Source of the DNA: Bradyrhizobium tropiciagri
GTDB lineage: Bacteria; Pseudomonadota; Alphaproteobacteria; Rhizobiales; Xanthobacteraceae
Reading direction: 5' to 3'
Length of the DNA stretch: 64,000 nt
NCBI RefSeq assembly: GCF_018130505.1
Contig: NZ_JAFCKH010000002.1
Span: 310,001-374,000 of the forward strand
The position numbers and the translations under genes are program-made. Below, piece after piece: positions 42,660 to 50,601 of this stretch (within the stretch, counting starts at the first letter, position 1; each line of letters begins with the position of its first letter). The notes beneath the pieces are model-generated. The model ran no database searches. It worked only from the letters and a program-made list of their open reading frames with translations, and was not told where the DNA came from.

Positions 42660-45179
42660 TTACCCCTTCGCCTCGCGCTGCGTGCCGATCTGCGGCGATG
42701 CGCTCGGATGCACCGGTACGTGCCAGATGTCCTCGGCATATTCGCGGATGGTGCGGTCGGAGGAGAACCAGGCCATCCGCGCGACGTTGAGGATGCTCGC
42801 GCGGGTCCAGGCCGGGGGCACCTGCCAGCGCGCGTCGATGCCGCGCTGGGCGTCGTAATAGGAATCGAAATCGGCAGAGACCATGTAGTGGTCGAGATAG
42901 CGCAACGCGTGCCCGATCGAGGCGAAGCGGGCGGGATCGCCGGGCGAGAACTCGCCGCTCTCGATGGCGCGGATCGCGCGCTCCAGCCGCGGCGATCTGC
43001 GGATGATGTCGCTGGCGTCCAGCCCCTGCTTGCGGCGGACCATGACGTCGCCGGCCTCGAGGCCGAAGATCGCGATGTTCTCAGGTCCCACCGCGTCGCG
43101 GATCTCGATATTGGCGCCGTCGAGCGTGCCAATGGTCAGCGCGCCGTTGAGCGCCAGCTTCATGTTGCCGGTGCCGGAGGCCTCCATGCCGGCGGTCGAG
43201 ATCTGCTCGGAGAGATCGGCGGCCGGGATGATCACCTCGGCAAGGCTGACATTGTAGTCGGCCATGAAGGCGATCTTCAGCCGCCCGTTCAGCGAAGCAT
43301 CATTGTTGACCATCTCGGCGACGTCGTTGATCAGCTTGATGATCAGTTTCGCATAGCGATAGCTCGCCGCCGCTTTGCCGGAGAAGATCTTTACCCGCGG
43401 CACCCAGTCGCGCTGCGGCTCATCCTTCATCGCGTGGTAGAGCGCGATCGTCTCCAGGATGTTGAGCAGCTGCCGCTTGTATTCGTGGATACGCTTGATC
43501 TGCACGTCGAACAGCGCCGACGGATCGACCTTGATGTTGTTGCGCTCGCCGATCAGCCGCGCCAGCGCCAGCTTGTTGTGGTGCTTGACGTCGCGGAACC
43601 GCTTCTGGAATTCGAGGTCGCTCGAATGCGGCTCGAGCCGCTCGAGCTGCGAGAAATCGTCGAGCACGGCCTCGCCGCAGGTCTCGCGCAACAGCGCGGT
43701 CAGCCGCGGATTGGCCAGCATCAGCCAGCGGCGGAAGGTGATGCCGTTGGTCTTGTTGGTGATGCGGCCGGGATAGAGGTGATGCAGGTCGTGGAACACG
43801 GTCTCCTTCATCAGATCGGAATGCATCGCCGAGACGCCGTTGATGCGGTGCGAGCCGACGAAGGCGAGCTGGCCCATCCGCACGCGGCGGCCACTCCTCT
43901 CGTCGATCAGCGAGACCGAGGCGCGGTATTCGATGTCGCCGGGGAAGCGCTCCTCGGCGAGTGCGAGATGCGCAACGTTGATGCGGTAGATGATCTCGAG
44001 ATTTCGCGGCAGCAGCCGCTCGAACAGTTCGACCGGCCAGGTCTCCAGCGCTTCCGGCAGCAGCGTGTGGTTGGTGTAGGACAGCGTCGCGACCGTGATC
44101 TTCCAGGCCTCGTCCCAGCGGAAATTGTGCAGGTCGACCAGGATGCGCATCAGCTCGGTGACGGCGAGGCTCGGATGGGTGTCGTTGAGCTGCACCGCGG
44201 CCTTCTGCGCGAGATTGCGCAGGCCGCCGTCGGAGGCGAGATGCCGCTTTACCAGGTCCTGCAGCGAGGCCGAGACGAAGAAATATTCCTGGCGCAGCCG
44301 CAGCTCGCGGCCGGCGGCGCTCTCGTCGTTTGGATAGAGGAATTTGCAGATTGCCTCGGCGCGGGCCTGCTCGGCGCTGGCCGAGACGTAGTCGCCGGTG
44401 TTGAAGACGTCGAGCTTGAGCGGGTCGGGCGCATGCGCCGACCACAGCCGCAGCGCGTTGACGTGCTGGCCGCGCCAGCCGACGATCGGGGTGTCGTAAG
44501 CCATCGCCTCGACGGTTTCCGCCGGATGCCAGGTGGCGCGGTCGCGGCCGCGGTCATCGACATGCTCGACATGGCCGCCGAAATGGACGTTGTAGACCAC
44601 CTCCGGCCGCTGGAATTCCCAGGGGTTGCCGAAGGCGAGCCACTCGTCGGGATATTCCTGCTGCCAGCCCTGGTTCATGATCTGGCGGAACAGGCCGAAA
44701 TCGTAGCGGATGCCGTAGCCGGTGGCGGGGATCGCAAGCGTCGCCATGCTCTCCATGAAGCAGGCCGCGAGGCGCCCGAGGCCGCCATTGCCGAGCGCCG
44801 CATCCGGCTCGCATTTGCGCAGGTCCGAGAGGTCGACGCCGAGATCGCCGAGCGCGGCCTCGAACACCGGCAGCAGGCCCATATTGTTCAGCGCGTCGGT
44901 GAACAGGCGGCCGATCAGAAATTCGAGCGACAGATAATAGACGCGCTTGGCGCCGGCGTCGTAGGTCTGCTTCTCCGCCGTCAGCCAGTGGTGGACGATG
45001 CGGTCACGCAGCGCCAGCGCGGCCGCCTTGTACCAGTCGCGCCGCGTCGCAACCGTCGCGTCCTTGCCGATCGCGAGCCGCAGCTTGGCGAGGATCGCGC
45101 TCTTGATCTCGCTCAGTGCCAGTTCGTCGATCGGCTGGTTCAAAGCCGGGTAGTTTGTCTGTTCTTGCAACGCGCCCAT
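42660..45179 (-). CDS. glgP: glycogen/starch/alpha-glucan phosphorylase
   Basis: About 839 residues from ATG 45179. N-terminal KRVYYLSLEFLIGRLFTDAL, NGGLGRLAACFMESMATL, and the pyridoxal-phosphate lysine in EASGTGNMKLALNGALTIGT with LDGANIEIRD. It removes glucose-1-phosphate from glycogen ends, recovering stored carbon. Length from 45179 matches the family; the frame is open to 45410 with other ATGs (45254, 45230), so the start is uncertain. No other glycogen gene is visible in the window. Confidence 0.95.
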   Translation of the reverse strand: MGALQEQTNYPALNQPIDELALSEIKSAILAKLRLAIGKDATVATRRDWYKAAALALRDRIVHHWLTAEKQTYDAGAKRVYYLSLEFLIGRLFTDALNNMGLLPVFEAALGDLGVDLSDLRKCEPDAALGNGGLGRLAACFMESMATLAIPATGYGIRYDFGLFRQIMNQGWQQEYPDEWLAFGNPWEFQRPEVVYNVHFGGHVEHVDDRGRDRATWHPAETVEAMAYDTPIVGWRGQHVNALRLWSAHAPDPLKLDVFNTGDYVSASAEQARAEAICKFLYPNDESAAGRELRLRQEYFFVSASLQDLVKRHLASDGGLRNLAQKAAVQLNDTHPSLAVTELMRILVDLHNFRWDEAWKITVATLSYTNHTLLPEALETWPVELFERLLPRNLEIIYRINVAHLALAEERFPGDIEYRASVSLIDERSGRRVRMGQLAFVGSHRINGVSAMHSDLMKETVFHDLHHLYPGRITNKTNGITFRRWLMLANPRLTALLRETCGEAVLDDFSQLERLEPHSSDLEFQKRFRDVKHHNKLALARLIGERNNIKVDPSALFDVQIKRIHEYKRQLLNILETIALYHAMKDEPQRDWVPRVKIFSGKAAASYRYAKLIIKLINDVAEMVNNDASLNGRLKIAFMADYNVSLAEVIIPAADLSEQISTAGMEASGTGNMKLALNGALTIGTLDGANIEIRDAVGPENIAIFGLEAGDVMVRRKQGLDASDIIRRSPRLERAIRAIESGEFSPGDPARFASIGHALRYLDHYMVSADFDSYYDAQRGIDARWQVPPAWTRASILNVARMAWFSSDRTIREYAEDIWHVPVHPSASPQIGTQREAKG

Positions 45180-45467
45180 CCCTGCCGTTCGGACTTCCGG
45201 AGCATGACGCGCGTCCACCTCACGCATCATGATCTCATCTGCTTGCTCGGGCATGATCCCAAGCCGGTTCCCACGGTCCCGGACCATCGCCCATCGCAAT
45301 GATACGCGCCTTGCATGGCAATCGAAACCGCCGAAAGCCATCGTGCGCCGCGCTGCCGTGATTTTATGCAAGGACCGGGCCGATTTGGGGGCATCGAACC
45401 CCGTCATCATCGGTGCTATTATCGCCGGGAAAGGCGGGATTTACGGCAAATTGGCGGAGGATGCGTG

Positions 45468-45698
45468 ATGAAACTGCTGATCGAGATCGCTGCCGCTACA
45501 TTGCTCGTCGTGTGCATCACCGCAACCAGCGCCGCTGCCGCCGGCAAGACCGGCCGCAGCGCCGACGGCCTGACCTGCAGCTTCAGCGTCGCGCAGAACG
45601 CCAGCCCCGCCGCGCGCTGTGCCGCCATCAAGCGGCAATGCGGCGGCAAGTTCTACGCCAATGCCTGCGGCGACAGACTGCTGTCGGCCGCGAACTAG
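45468..45698 (+). CDS. small secreted cysteine-containing protein
   Basis: 76 residues. The signal peptide MKLLIEIAAATLLVVCITAT ends at about SAAAA-G. The mature ~50 residues hold four cysteines (LTCSFSV, ARCAAIKRQCGG, NACGD), enough for two disulfides. GGAGG is 8 bases before ATG 45468. No family is recognised; four-cysteine small periplasmic proteins are common in Bradyrhizobium and their roles are mostly unknown. Confidence 0.7.
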   Translation: MKLLIEIAAATLLVVCITATSAAAAGKTGRSADGLTCSFSVAQNASPAARCAAIKRQCGGKFYANACGDRLLSAAN

Positions 45699-45873
45699 CG
45701 CATCATCTGCAAAGGCGGCAAGCGGCGGCGAAAGCCCGCCGCCCATTCACCACCCGTGGTTTTTCCCGCCGGGAACACCGTGGTGATACGGATTCCCAGA
45801 ACTTAACAACTGCTTTACGAAAGATCTGCCGGGCATGGGGCAGGGCACATTTTATTCCGAAGCCATTTTTAAT

Positions 45874-45901
45874 CGGGCCGCTGACATCACTCAGCGGCCC
45901 G
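45874..45901 (+). terminator. probable terminator hairpin
   Basis: CGGGCCGCTGA and TCAGCGGCCCG form a perfect 11-bp stem with a CATCAC loop, followed by TATTGCTTTT, an imperfect T-run. It is 176 bp after the small secreted protein gene, with TTTTTAAT on the other side, so it may be bidirectional. Confidence 0.5.
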
Positions 45902-45933
45902 TATTGCTTTTGGGGGCAGAAGCCACTCCCACC

Positions 45934-45966
45934 GTCGTCCTGGCGAAAGCCAGGACCCATTACCCC
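45934..45966. repeat. left 33-bp inverted repeat of the GIY-YIG unit
   Basis: Starts GTCGTCCTGGCGAAAGCCAG and ends GACCCATTACCCC. It is the exact reverse complement of 46297-46329 (33 of 33) and contains the stop codon of the nuclease gene. Each arm also has a small internal palindrome (TCCTGGCGAAAGCCAGGA). Confidence 0.95.
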
Positions 45967-46265
45967 GCCTGCCAAATGAGGCCCGACCGGTCGTTCCAAT
46001 CCGGATTGTCCGTCTCGATCAGCTTGATCTTCCAATCACGCTTCCAGAACTTCAGCTGTTTTTCCCGCGCGATGGCTTCTTGTGCTGTCGCGAATTCCTC
46101 GAGATGAACGAGGCGGAACACCTTGTATTTGTGAACGAACTTGGAGCCTCGGCCTGAGCGGTGCAGGTCGAGCCGCGCGCAAATATCGTTCGTGACGCCG
46201 ATGTAGATCGTTCCGTGGTGGCGGCTGGCGAGGATGTAGACGTAGTAGCTGCTCGGCGTGCTCAT
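45960..46265 (-). CDS. GIY-YIG nuclease family protein (URI/YhbQ type)
   Basis: 101 residues, one domain. The hallmark is YYVYILASRHHGTIYIGVTN: the two tyrosine pairs of GIY-YIG are present as VYI and YIG. The catalytic Arg is in NDICARLDLHR, His in the following helix, and a metal-binding Glu in EAIAREKQLKFWKRDWKIKL. Stand-alone proteins of this kind are numerous in bacteria; activity on DNA is expected but their role is not settled. The gene is enclosed by perfect inverted repeats. Start 46265 is the normal N-terminus; the longer frame translates the repeat. Confidence 0.93.
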   Translation of the reverse strand: MSTPSSYYVYILASRHHGTIYIGVTNDICARLDLHRSGRGSKFVHKYKVFRLVHLEEFATAQEAIAREKQLKFWKRDWKIKLIETDNPDWNDRSGLIWQAG

Positions 46266-46296
46266 GCGGCGAGACCTCGCGATACGACGAACTGTC

Positions 46297-46329
46297 GGGG
46301 TAATGGGTCCTGGCTTTCGCCAGGACGAC
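46297..46329. repeat. right 33-bp inverted repeat of the GIY-YIG unit
   Basis: Reverse complement of 45934-45966 without mismatch. It ends 31 bp before the nuclease start codon, so any promoter for the gene would lie in or beyond the repeat. Confidence 0.95.
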
Positions 46330-46460
46330 AGCCCTTGGGAGTACATCGTAAACCAACCGGAACGAATTAAGAACACTTTAGCAAGCCTTTGATATATCAT
46401 TGTGATTCGGCGCGTCTGCCGACACAATATCTATGGCCTCCCAGTCTCCGCGAGGACTAC

Positions 46461-46892
46461 ATGTCCACCATCGCCTTTGATCAGTTCGCCCTCACCCGGA
46501 TTGCCGACTTCGCGCGCTCGCTGACGCGGCTGCATCAGGCGTCGCGGCGGCAGCCGATCGACGACGACCAGCTCGACCGCGAGTTCAACGCGGTCTGCAT
46601 GTCGATCTGGGGCTACACCACCGATGATTTCAGCGACGAGCTGTTCTCGCTGGAGGATCACGCCTGGCTCGATTCGCTGGACGAGGCGCATGCGCGCATC
46701 TTCGCCGCCGAGCAGGGCTACGACCTGGTCGACGATCACGGCATGCTGTCGGACTGGTGGGGCTATTGCTGGATGATCCTCGCCGAGAAGCGCGGCATCC
46801 TCAATGCGGAGAACCGTGCCGCCGCGCGCGCCGCGATCGAGGACAAGTATCTCGCCGCGCCGAACGTGATCGGCGTGATCGTCGGGCGGTAG
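46461..46892 (+). CDS. hypothetical acidic protein, 143 aa
   Basis: Starts MSTIAFDQFALTRIADFARS and continues with helical acidic sequence (QPIDDDQLDREFNAVCMSIW, DDFSDELFSLEDHAWLDSLD, DWWGYCWMILAEKRGILNAE). No signal peptide or membrane helix. GAGGA lies 5 bases before ATG 46461. Not assigned to a family with known function; likely cytoplasmic and conserved among Bradyrhizobium. Confidence 0.75.
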   Translation: MSTIAFDQFALTRIADFARSLTRLHQASRRQPIDDDQLDREFNAVCMSIWGYTTDDFSDELFSLEDHAWLDSLDEAHARIFAAEQGYDLVDDHGMLSDWWGYCWMILAEKRGILNAENRAAARAAIEDKYLAAPNVIGVIVGR

Positions 46893-46896
46893 TTGT

Positions 46897-46977
46897 TCAT
46901 TCCGGGGCGATGCGTCAGCATCGAACCCGGAATCTCGGGATTCCGGGTTCGCCTCTTCGAGGCGCCCCGGAATGACG
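46897..46977. repeat. palindromic repeat of the CATTCCGGGGCG type
   Basis: Outer arms TCATTCCGGGGCG / CGCCCCGGAATGA and an inner hairpin GAACCCGGAATCTCGGGATT / CCGGGTTC. It fills the gap between convergent genes and can form a long double hairpin, a plausible terminator. Confidence 0.8.
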
Positions 46978-46987
46978 GTCTAAACCG

Positions 46988-47845
46988 TCAATTCACCTCG
47001 GCCCGCCTGGCGGGCTTCGGCGCTGACGCCTTCGGAACCGCCGCGGACTGGCTTGCCGGCGCGACATCGCTGCGCGTCTCCGGCAGCGGCGCATCGCCTG
47101 CGATTTCCGCGGTGACAGGCGCGACCTTCATTTCGCCGAGCCGCGCGCGGATCTCCGATGTCAGCCCGGGATAGGAGGCGACCGGCGTGAAGTCGAACGC
47201 CTGGTCGTTGCCGACGCGGATGCCGGTATAGGCGACGAGACCGTCGGTGGTGGCGATCACGTCACCGGCGCGCAGCGAGGTGTCGAGCGCGAGATCGACC
47301 GGCGCGAGGCCCGCCGGATCGCGGCCGTTGCAGGTGCAGTCGGCGCGCAGCGCCTTGCGATAGGCGTAGGCGTTCTCGCTGTCCGAATAGCGTTCGCCGG
47401 TGCTCGACGCCGCGTAGTCGATGTTGCTGCCGTAAAACACCTTGGTCGGGCTCGCCGGACAGAACGCCTGGCACATCTGCACCGGCGTGGCGTTGCCGCG
47501 CATGGTCAGCGGAAAATACTTGCCGTCGCAGCTGCGCACGCAGAACGCCGGGCCGGAGCCGGCGACGCGCGGCGCCGAAATCGGCGCGGCCGGCCGCTCC
47601 TGCTGGTTGGTGCCGAACGGGTCGGCGAAGAAATTGGCTTGCGGCGGGGCCTGGCGCGACTGCTGCTTCTGCGCGCCGCCGAAGAAGAAGTCGAACAGCC
47701 CTTCGGCCGAGACAGGAGCGGGCGCGACAAGCACGGAACCCGCAAGCGTTGCGGCGACAAGCACCGCGCGGCGCCGCAGGCGCCGATGAGACAACTCTGT
47801 ACGCAACGCCAACTCCACCCGACGCGTCACACCCCGCGGCGACAC
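46988..47845 (-). CDS. DUF2865 domain protein, exported
   Basis: 285 residues. A basic N-terminus and hydrophobic segment (AVLVAATLAGSVLVAPAPVS) form a signal peptide; GLFDFFFGG begins the mature part. The DUF2865 core is FCVRSCDGKYFPL, QMCQAFCPASPTKVFYGSNI and ADCTCNGRDPAGLAPVDLAL, with six or more conserved cysteines. The family is widespread in Rhizobiales and its function is unknown; disulfide-bonded periplasmic location is inferred. The C-terminal 40 residues are Pro/Ala-rich. Confidence 0.88.
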   Translation of the reverse strand: MSPRGVTRRVELALRTELSHRRLRRRAVLVAATLAGSVLVAPAPVSAEGLFDFFFGGAQKQQSRQAPPQANFFADPFGTNQQERPAAPISAPRVAGSGPAFCVRSCDGKYFPLTMRGNATPVQMCQAFCPASPTKVFYGSNIDYAASSTGERYSDSENAYAYRKALRADCTCNGRDPAGLAPVDLALDTSLRAGDVIATTDGLVAYTGIRVGNDQAFDFTPVASYPGLTSEIRARLGEMKVAPVTAEIAGDAPLPETRSDVAPASQSAAVPKASAPKPARRAEVN

Positions 47846-47932
47846 GTTGCCCCGGCGGATTCACCGTAATGCAGGATGGTAAACGAGCGATTGATTGGGG
47901 GGAGAGTCGGACGAAATGCGAAGGATGTTTCC

Positions 47933-48074
47933 TTCACCTCGCCCCGCTTGCGGGGAGAGGTCGGATCGCATCGCAGATGCGATCCGGGTGAGGGGGACTC
48001 TCCACGAGTCGTGTCGTGGAAGCAGCCCCTCACCCCAACCCCTCTCCCCGTAAGAACGGGGAGAGGGGGAGGAG
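47933..48074. repeat. TCACCTCGCCCC-type dispersed repeat, copy 2
   Basis: TTCACCTCGCCCCGCTTGCG, GGGTGAGGGGGACTC, CCCCTCACCCCAACCCCTCT and CCCGTAAGAACGGGGAGAGG in the same order as 21949-22120 but without the insertion seen there. It separates pyrE from the DUF2865 gene. Confidence 0.85.
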
Positions 48075-48082
48075 AGAGTCTC

Positions 48083-48646
48083 TCAGTTCTTCAAAAACTC
48101 GCCCGCCTTGTACAGAGCGCGGAATGTCAGGCCCGCTTCGGCGAACGTCTCCGTCGCGCCTTCCTCGCGGTCGACCATGGTGAAGACCAGCGCGATCTCG
48201 CCGCCGGCCTCGCGAACAGCTTCCACTGCCTTCAGCGCCGAGCCACCGGTGGTGGTGACGTCCTCGACGATCACGATGCGCTTGCCGGCGAGCGTCTCGC
48301 CCTTGGCGAGGCCTTCGACGGCGAGCCGCGCGCCGTGCTCCTTCGGCTTCTTGCGCACGAAGAACGCCGCGATCGGGTGGCCCTTCAGCCAGGACAGCTG
48401 CGCGATCGCGCCGGCCAGCGGCACCGCGCCCATTTCGAGCCCACCGACGAAATCCAGCTTGTCGTCCTTCAGCGCCTCATAGGTCAGCTCGGCGAGCAGC
48501 GCCGCGCCCTCGGGATCGAGCATCGTCGGCTTCAGGTTGAAATAGAAGTCGCTCTTGCGTCCCGACGCCAGGGTGATCTCGCCGCGGCCGAACGAGCGCT
48601 TGCGGATGATCTCGGCGAGGCGGGCACGGGAAGCTGATTTGGACAA
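48083..48646 (-). CDS. pyrE: orotate phosphoribosyltransferase
   Basis: 187 residues. The PRPP-binding signature [20 protein letters not shown] is intact, with [11 protein letters not shown] supplying the catalytic loop lysines and [20 protein letters not shown] at the N-terminus. It makes orotidine 5'-phosphate from orotate and PRPP in pyrimidine synthesis. It stands alone here; in related bacteria pyrC can be adjacent but is not visible. Start at ATG 48646, matching the family length. Confidence 0.96.
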   Translation of the reverse strand: MSKSASRARLAEIIRKRSFGRGEITLASGRKSDFYFNLKPTMLDPEGAALLAELTYEALKDDKLDFVGGLEMGAVPLAGAIAQLSWLKGHPIAAFFVRKKPKEHGARLAVEGLAKGETLAGKRIVIVEDVTTTGGSALKAVEAVREAGGEIALVFTMVDREEGATETFAEAGLTFRALYKAGEFLKN

Positions 48647-48846
48647 GGCGCTTTCCTTGAGGGTTCGAGGCGGGCGGCAATCTATCGATGCCCCCAGCCA
48701 GATTCCAGCGTCGAAACCCGGCCGTCAACAGTGCCCACGCCGCGATTCCGGCGGGCGAGCTTGCGGAAAGAGCGGGTTGTGCGGTCGTTCCATTGCCCTT
48801 AAGCAGGCGCCAAACACTTGGTCAAGCACTTGGAAGGGATCGGGAA

Positions 48847-49473
48847 ATGACCATCGAGCTGCACACCTGGAACACGCCCAACGGCCGCAAGATCTCGGTG
48901 GCGCTGGAGGAGATGGGGCTGCCCTACAAGGTGATCCCGGTGAACATCTCGAAGGGCGAGCAGATGGCGCCCGCGTTCCTCGCGATCAGCCCGAACAACA
49001 AGATCCCGGCGATCGTCGATCCCGACGGGCCCGGCGGCAAGCCGGTCAGCGTCTTCGAGTCCGGCGCGATCCTGCTCTATCTCGGCGAGAAGACCGGCAA
49101 GTTCCTGCCGAAGCTGCTGGCGGAACGGATCCCGGTCTATGAATGGCTGATGTGGCAGATGGGCGGTTTCGGCCCGATGCCCGGCCAGGTGCACCATTTC
49201 ATCGCGCTGGAGAACGAGCAGGACCGCGCCTACGGCCTGAAGCGCTACATGGCCGAGACGCGGCGGCTCTACGGCGTGCTGGATCGCCGCCTCGCGGAGC
49301 GCGAATTCGTCGCCGGCGAGCTCTCGGTCGCCGATTTCGCCATCCTCGGCTGGGCCTGGCGCCATCCGCGCCACAAGGTCGAATTGGCCGACTTCCCCAA
49401 CGTCAAGCGCTGGTACGACGCGCTGATGGCCCGCCCCGCGACGAAGCGCGGCATGGAAGCGAAGCTGGATTGA
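48847..49473 (+). CDS. glutathione S-transferase, nu class (YfcG/Ure2p-like)
   Basis: 208 residues. The N-terminal thioredoxin-like domain has IELHTWNTPNGRKISVALEE, where the Thr/Asn after TWN contacts glutathione, and SPNNKIPAIVDPDG plus ESGAILLYLGEK. The C-terminal helical domain has SVADFAILGWAWRH. Nu-class enzymes reduce disulfides and peroxides with glutathione rather than conjugating toxins. Start at ATG 48847. Divergent from pyrE with no shared role evident. Confidence 0.92.
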   Translation: MTIELHTWNTPNGRKISVALEEMGLPYKVIPVNISKGEQMAPAFLAISPNNKIPAIVDPDGPGGKPVSVFESGAILLYLGEKTGKFLPKLLAERIPVYEWLMWQMGGFGPMPGQVHHFIALENEQDRAYGLKRYMAETRRLYGVLDRRLAEREFVAGELSVADFAILGWAWRHPRHKVELADFPNVKRWYDALMARPATKRGMEAKLD

Positions 49474-49510
49474 GGGGGCAGATCGTCATTGCCGGGCTTC
49501 ATATTCACCT

Positions 49511-49633
49511 GTCGTCCCGGGCGAAGGCCGGGACCCATTACCACAGGGTGGTGTTGTTGAAGCGGGCTGCGGCCCCAGCGTTGGACCGCGATGACCGTCG
49601 GTGATTATGGGTCCCGGCCTTCGCCGGGACGAC
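49511..49633. repeat. gene-less inverted-repeat unit related to the GIY-YIG repeats
   Basis: Left arm 49511-49544 begins GTCGTCCCGGGCGAAGGCCG and ends CCATTACCAC; right arm 49601-49633 is its near-perfect reverse complement. Arms match those at 45934/46297 at about four-fifths of positions (GTCGTCC.GG..AA.GCC.GGACCCATTAC.C). Only ~56 bp lie between, with no gene. Confidence 0.85.
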
Positions 49634-49672
49634 AGCGAGCCTGTTGCGCCAAGCCCGCGCATGACGAGGTGG

Positions 49673-50308
49673 CTAAGCCCTCCGCGCCTCGAGCGCCATC
49701 TTCACCGCGAGCCCTGCCAGCACCGTGCCCATCAGCCAGCGCTGCACCAGCAGCCAGCTTGGACGCGTGCCGAGGAACACCGCGATCGAGCCGGCCGCGA
49801 GCGCGATCATCGCGTTGACGCTGACGCTGATCACGATCTGGATCGAGCCGAGCGCGAGCGACTGCGTCAGCACGCTGCCGCCGGCGGGGTCGATGAACTG
49901 TGGCAGCAGCGCGAGATAGAGCATCGCGATCTTCGGGTTCAGCAGATTGGTGACGAAGCCCATCGCGAACAGCTTGCGCGGGCCGTCGACATTCAGCGTC
50001 TTGACCTGGAAAGGCGAGCGGCCGCCGGGCTTGAGCGCTTGCCACGCCAGCCACAGCAGATAGGCCGCGCCGGCAAAGCGCAGCGCGTCATAGGCATAGG
50101 GGATCGCAAACAGCAGCGCGGTGATGCCGAACGCCGCGCACAGCATGTAGAACACGAAGCCGAGCGCCACGCCGCCGAGCGAGACGATGCCCGCCGCCGG
50201 CCCCTGCGTGATCGAGCGCGAGATCAGGTAGATCATGTTCGGCCCCGGCGTCAGCACCATGCCGAGCGACACGAGGGCAAAGCCGAGCAACGCGGATGTG
50301 TGGGGCAT
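49673..50308 (-). CDS. LysE/RhtB-family amino-acid exporter
   Basis: 211 residues, six membrane helices. Family signatures are GLALVSLGMVLTPGPNMIYL-like FALVSLGMVLTPGPNMIYLI (TPGPN) and FVTNLLNPKIAMLYLALLPQ. These proteins export amino acids or their analogues, such as threonine, homoserine lactone or lysine. Substrate cannot be inferred. It is the last typical, high-G+C gene before a lower-G+C stretch. Confidence 0.92.
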   Translation of the reverse strand: MPHTSALLGFALVSLGMVLTPGPNMIYLISRSITQGPAAGIVSLGGVALGFVFYMLCAAFGITALLFAIPYAYDALRFAGAAYLLWLAWQALKPGGRSPFQVKTLNVDGPRKLFAMGFVTNLLNPKIAMLYLALLPQFIDPAGGSVLTQSLALGSIQIVISVSVNAMIALAAGSIAVFLGTRPSWLLVQRWLMGTVLAGLAVKMALEARRA

Positions 50309-50601
50309 GACGGGTCTCGCGAGGGGATGCAGGCGTGTTTAGCGTGCGGTGGGATGCGAGGCCATGTCGGAATTGCTCTCCGAGCAATGTAGTCGCGAGG
50401 GCGGTGTGGTCCCTGGCGGCGCTCTCGCGGAGCCAAAGCGAGCGAAGCGCGCCCTTAGAGCGTAGGGCGGACACTCTCCTTGGCGATGGTGGGCGAGACT
50501 TGGATTCGCGGACGCGCTCTCTGAGAGATAAAACTATTGTTGCCGTAGAACACGGACGAACCAGGAGCATTTGCTCCGGGTTCGTCCAAGAAATTCTAGA
50601 T

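Noticed and set aside
42708-45302. Long open frame antisense to glycogen phosphorylase
   Set aside because: Same artefact; no ribosome site, no domain, and the opposite strand is an unambiguous phosphorylase.
45874-45901. Hairpin as an attachment site for the GIY-YIG unit
   Set aside because: It lies 33 bp outside the repeat, shares no sequence with the arms, and is better explained as a terminator.
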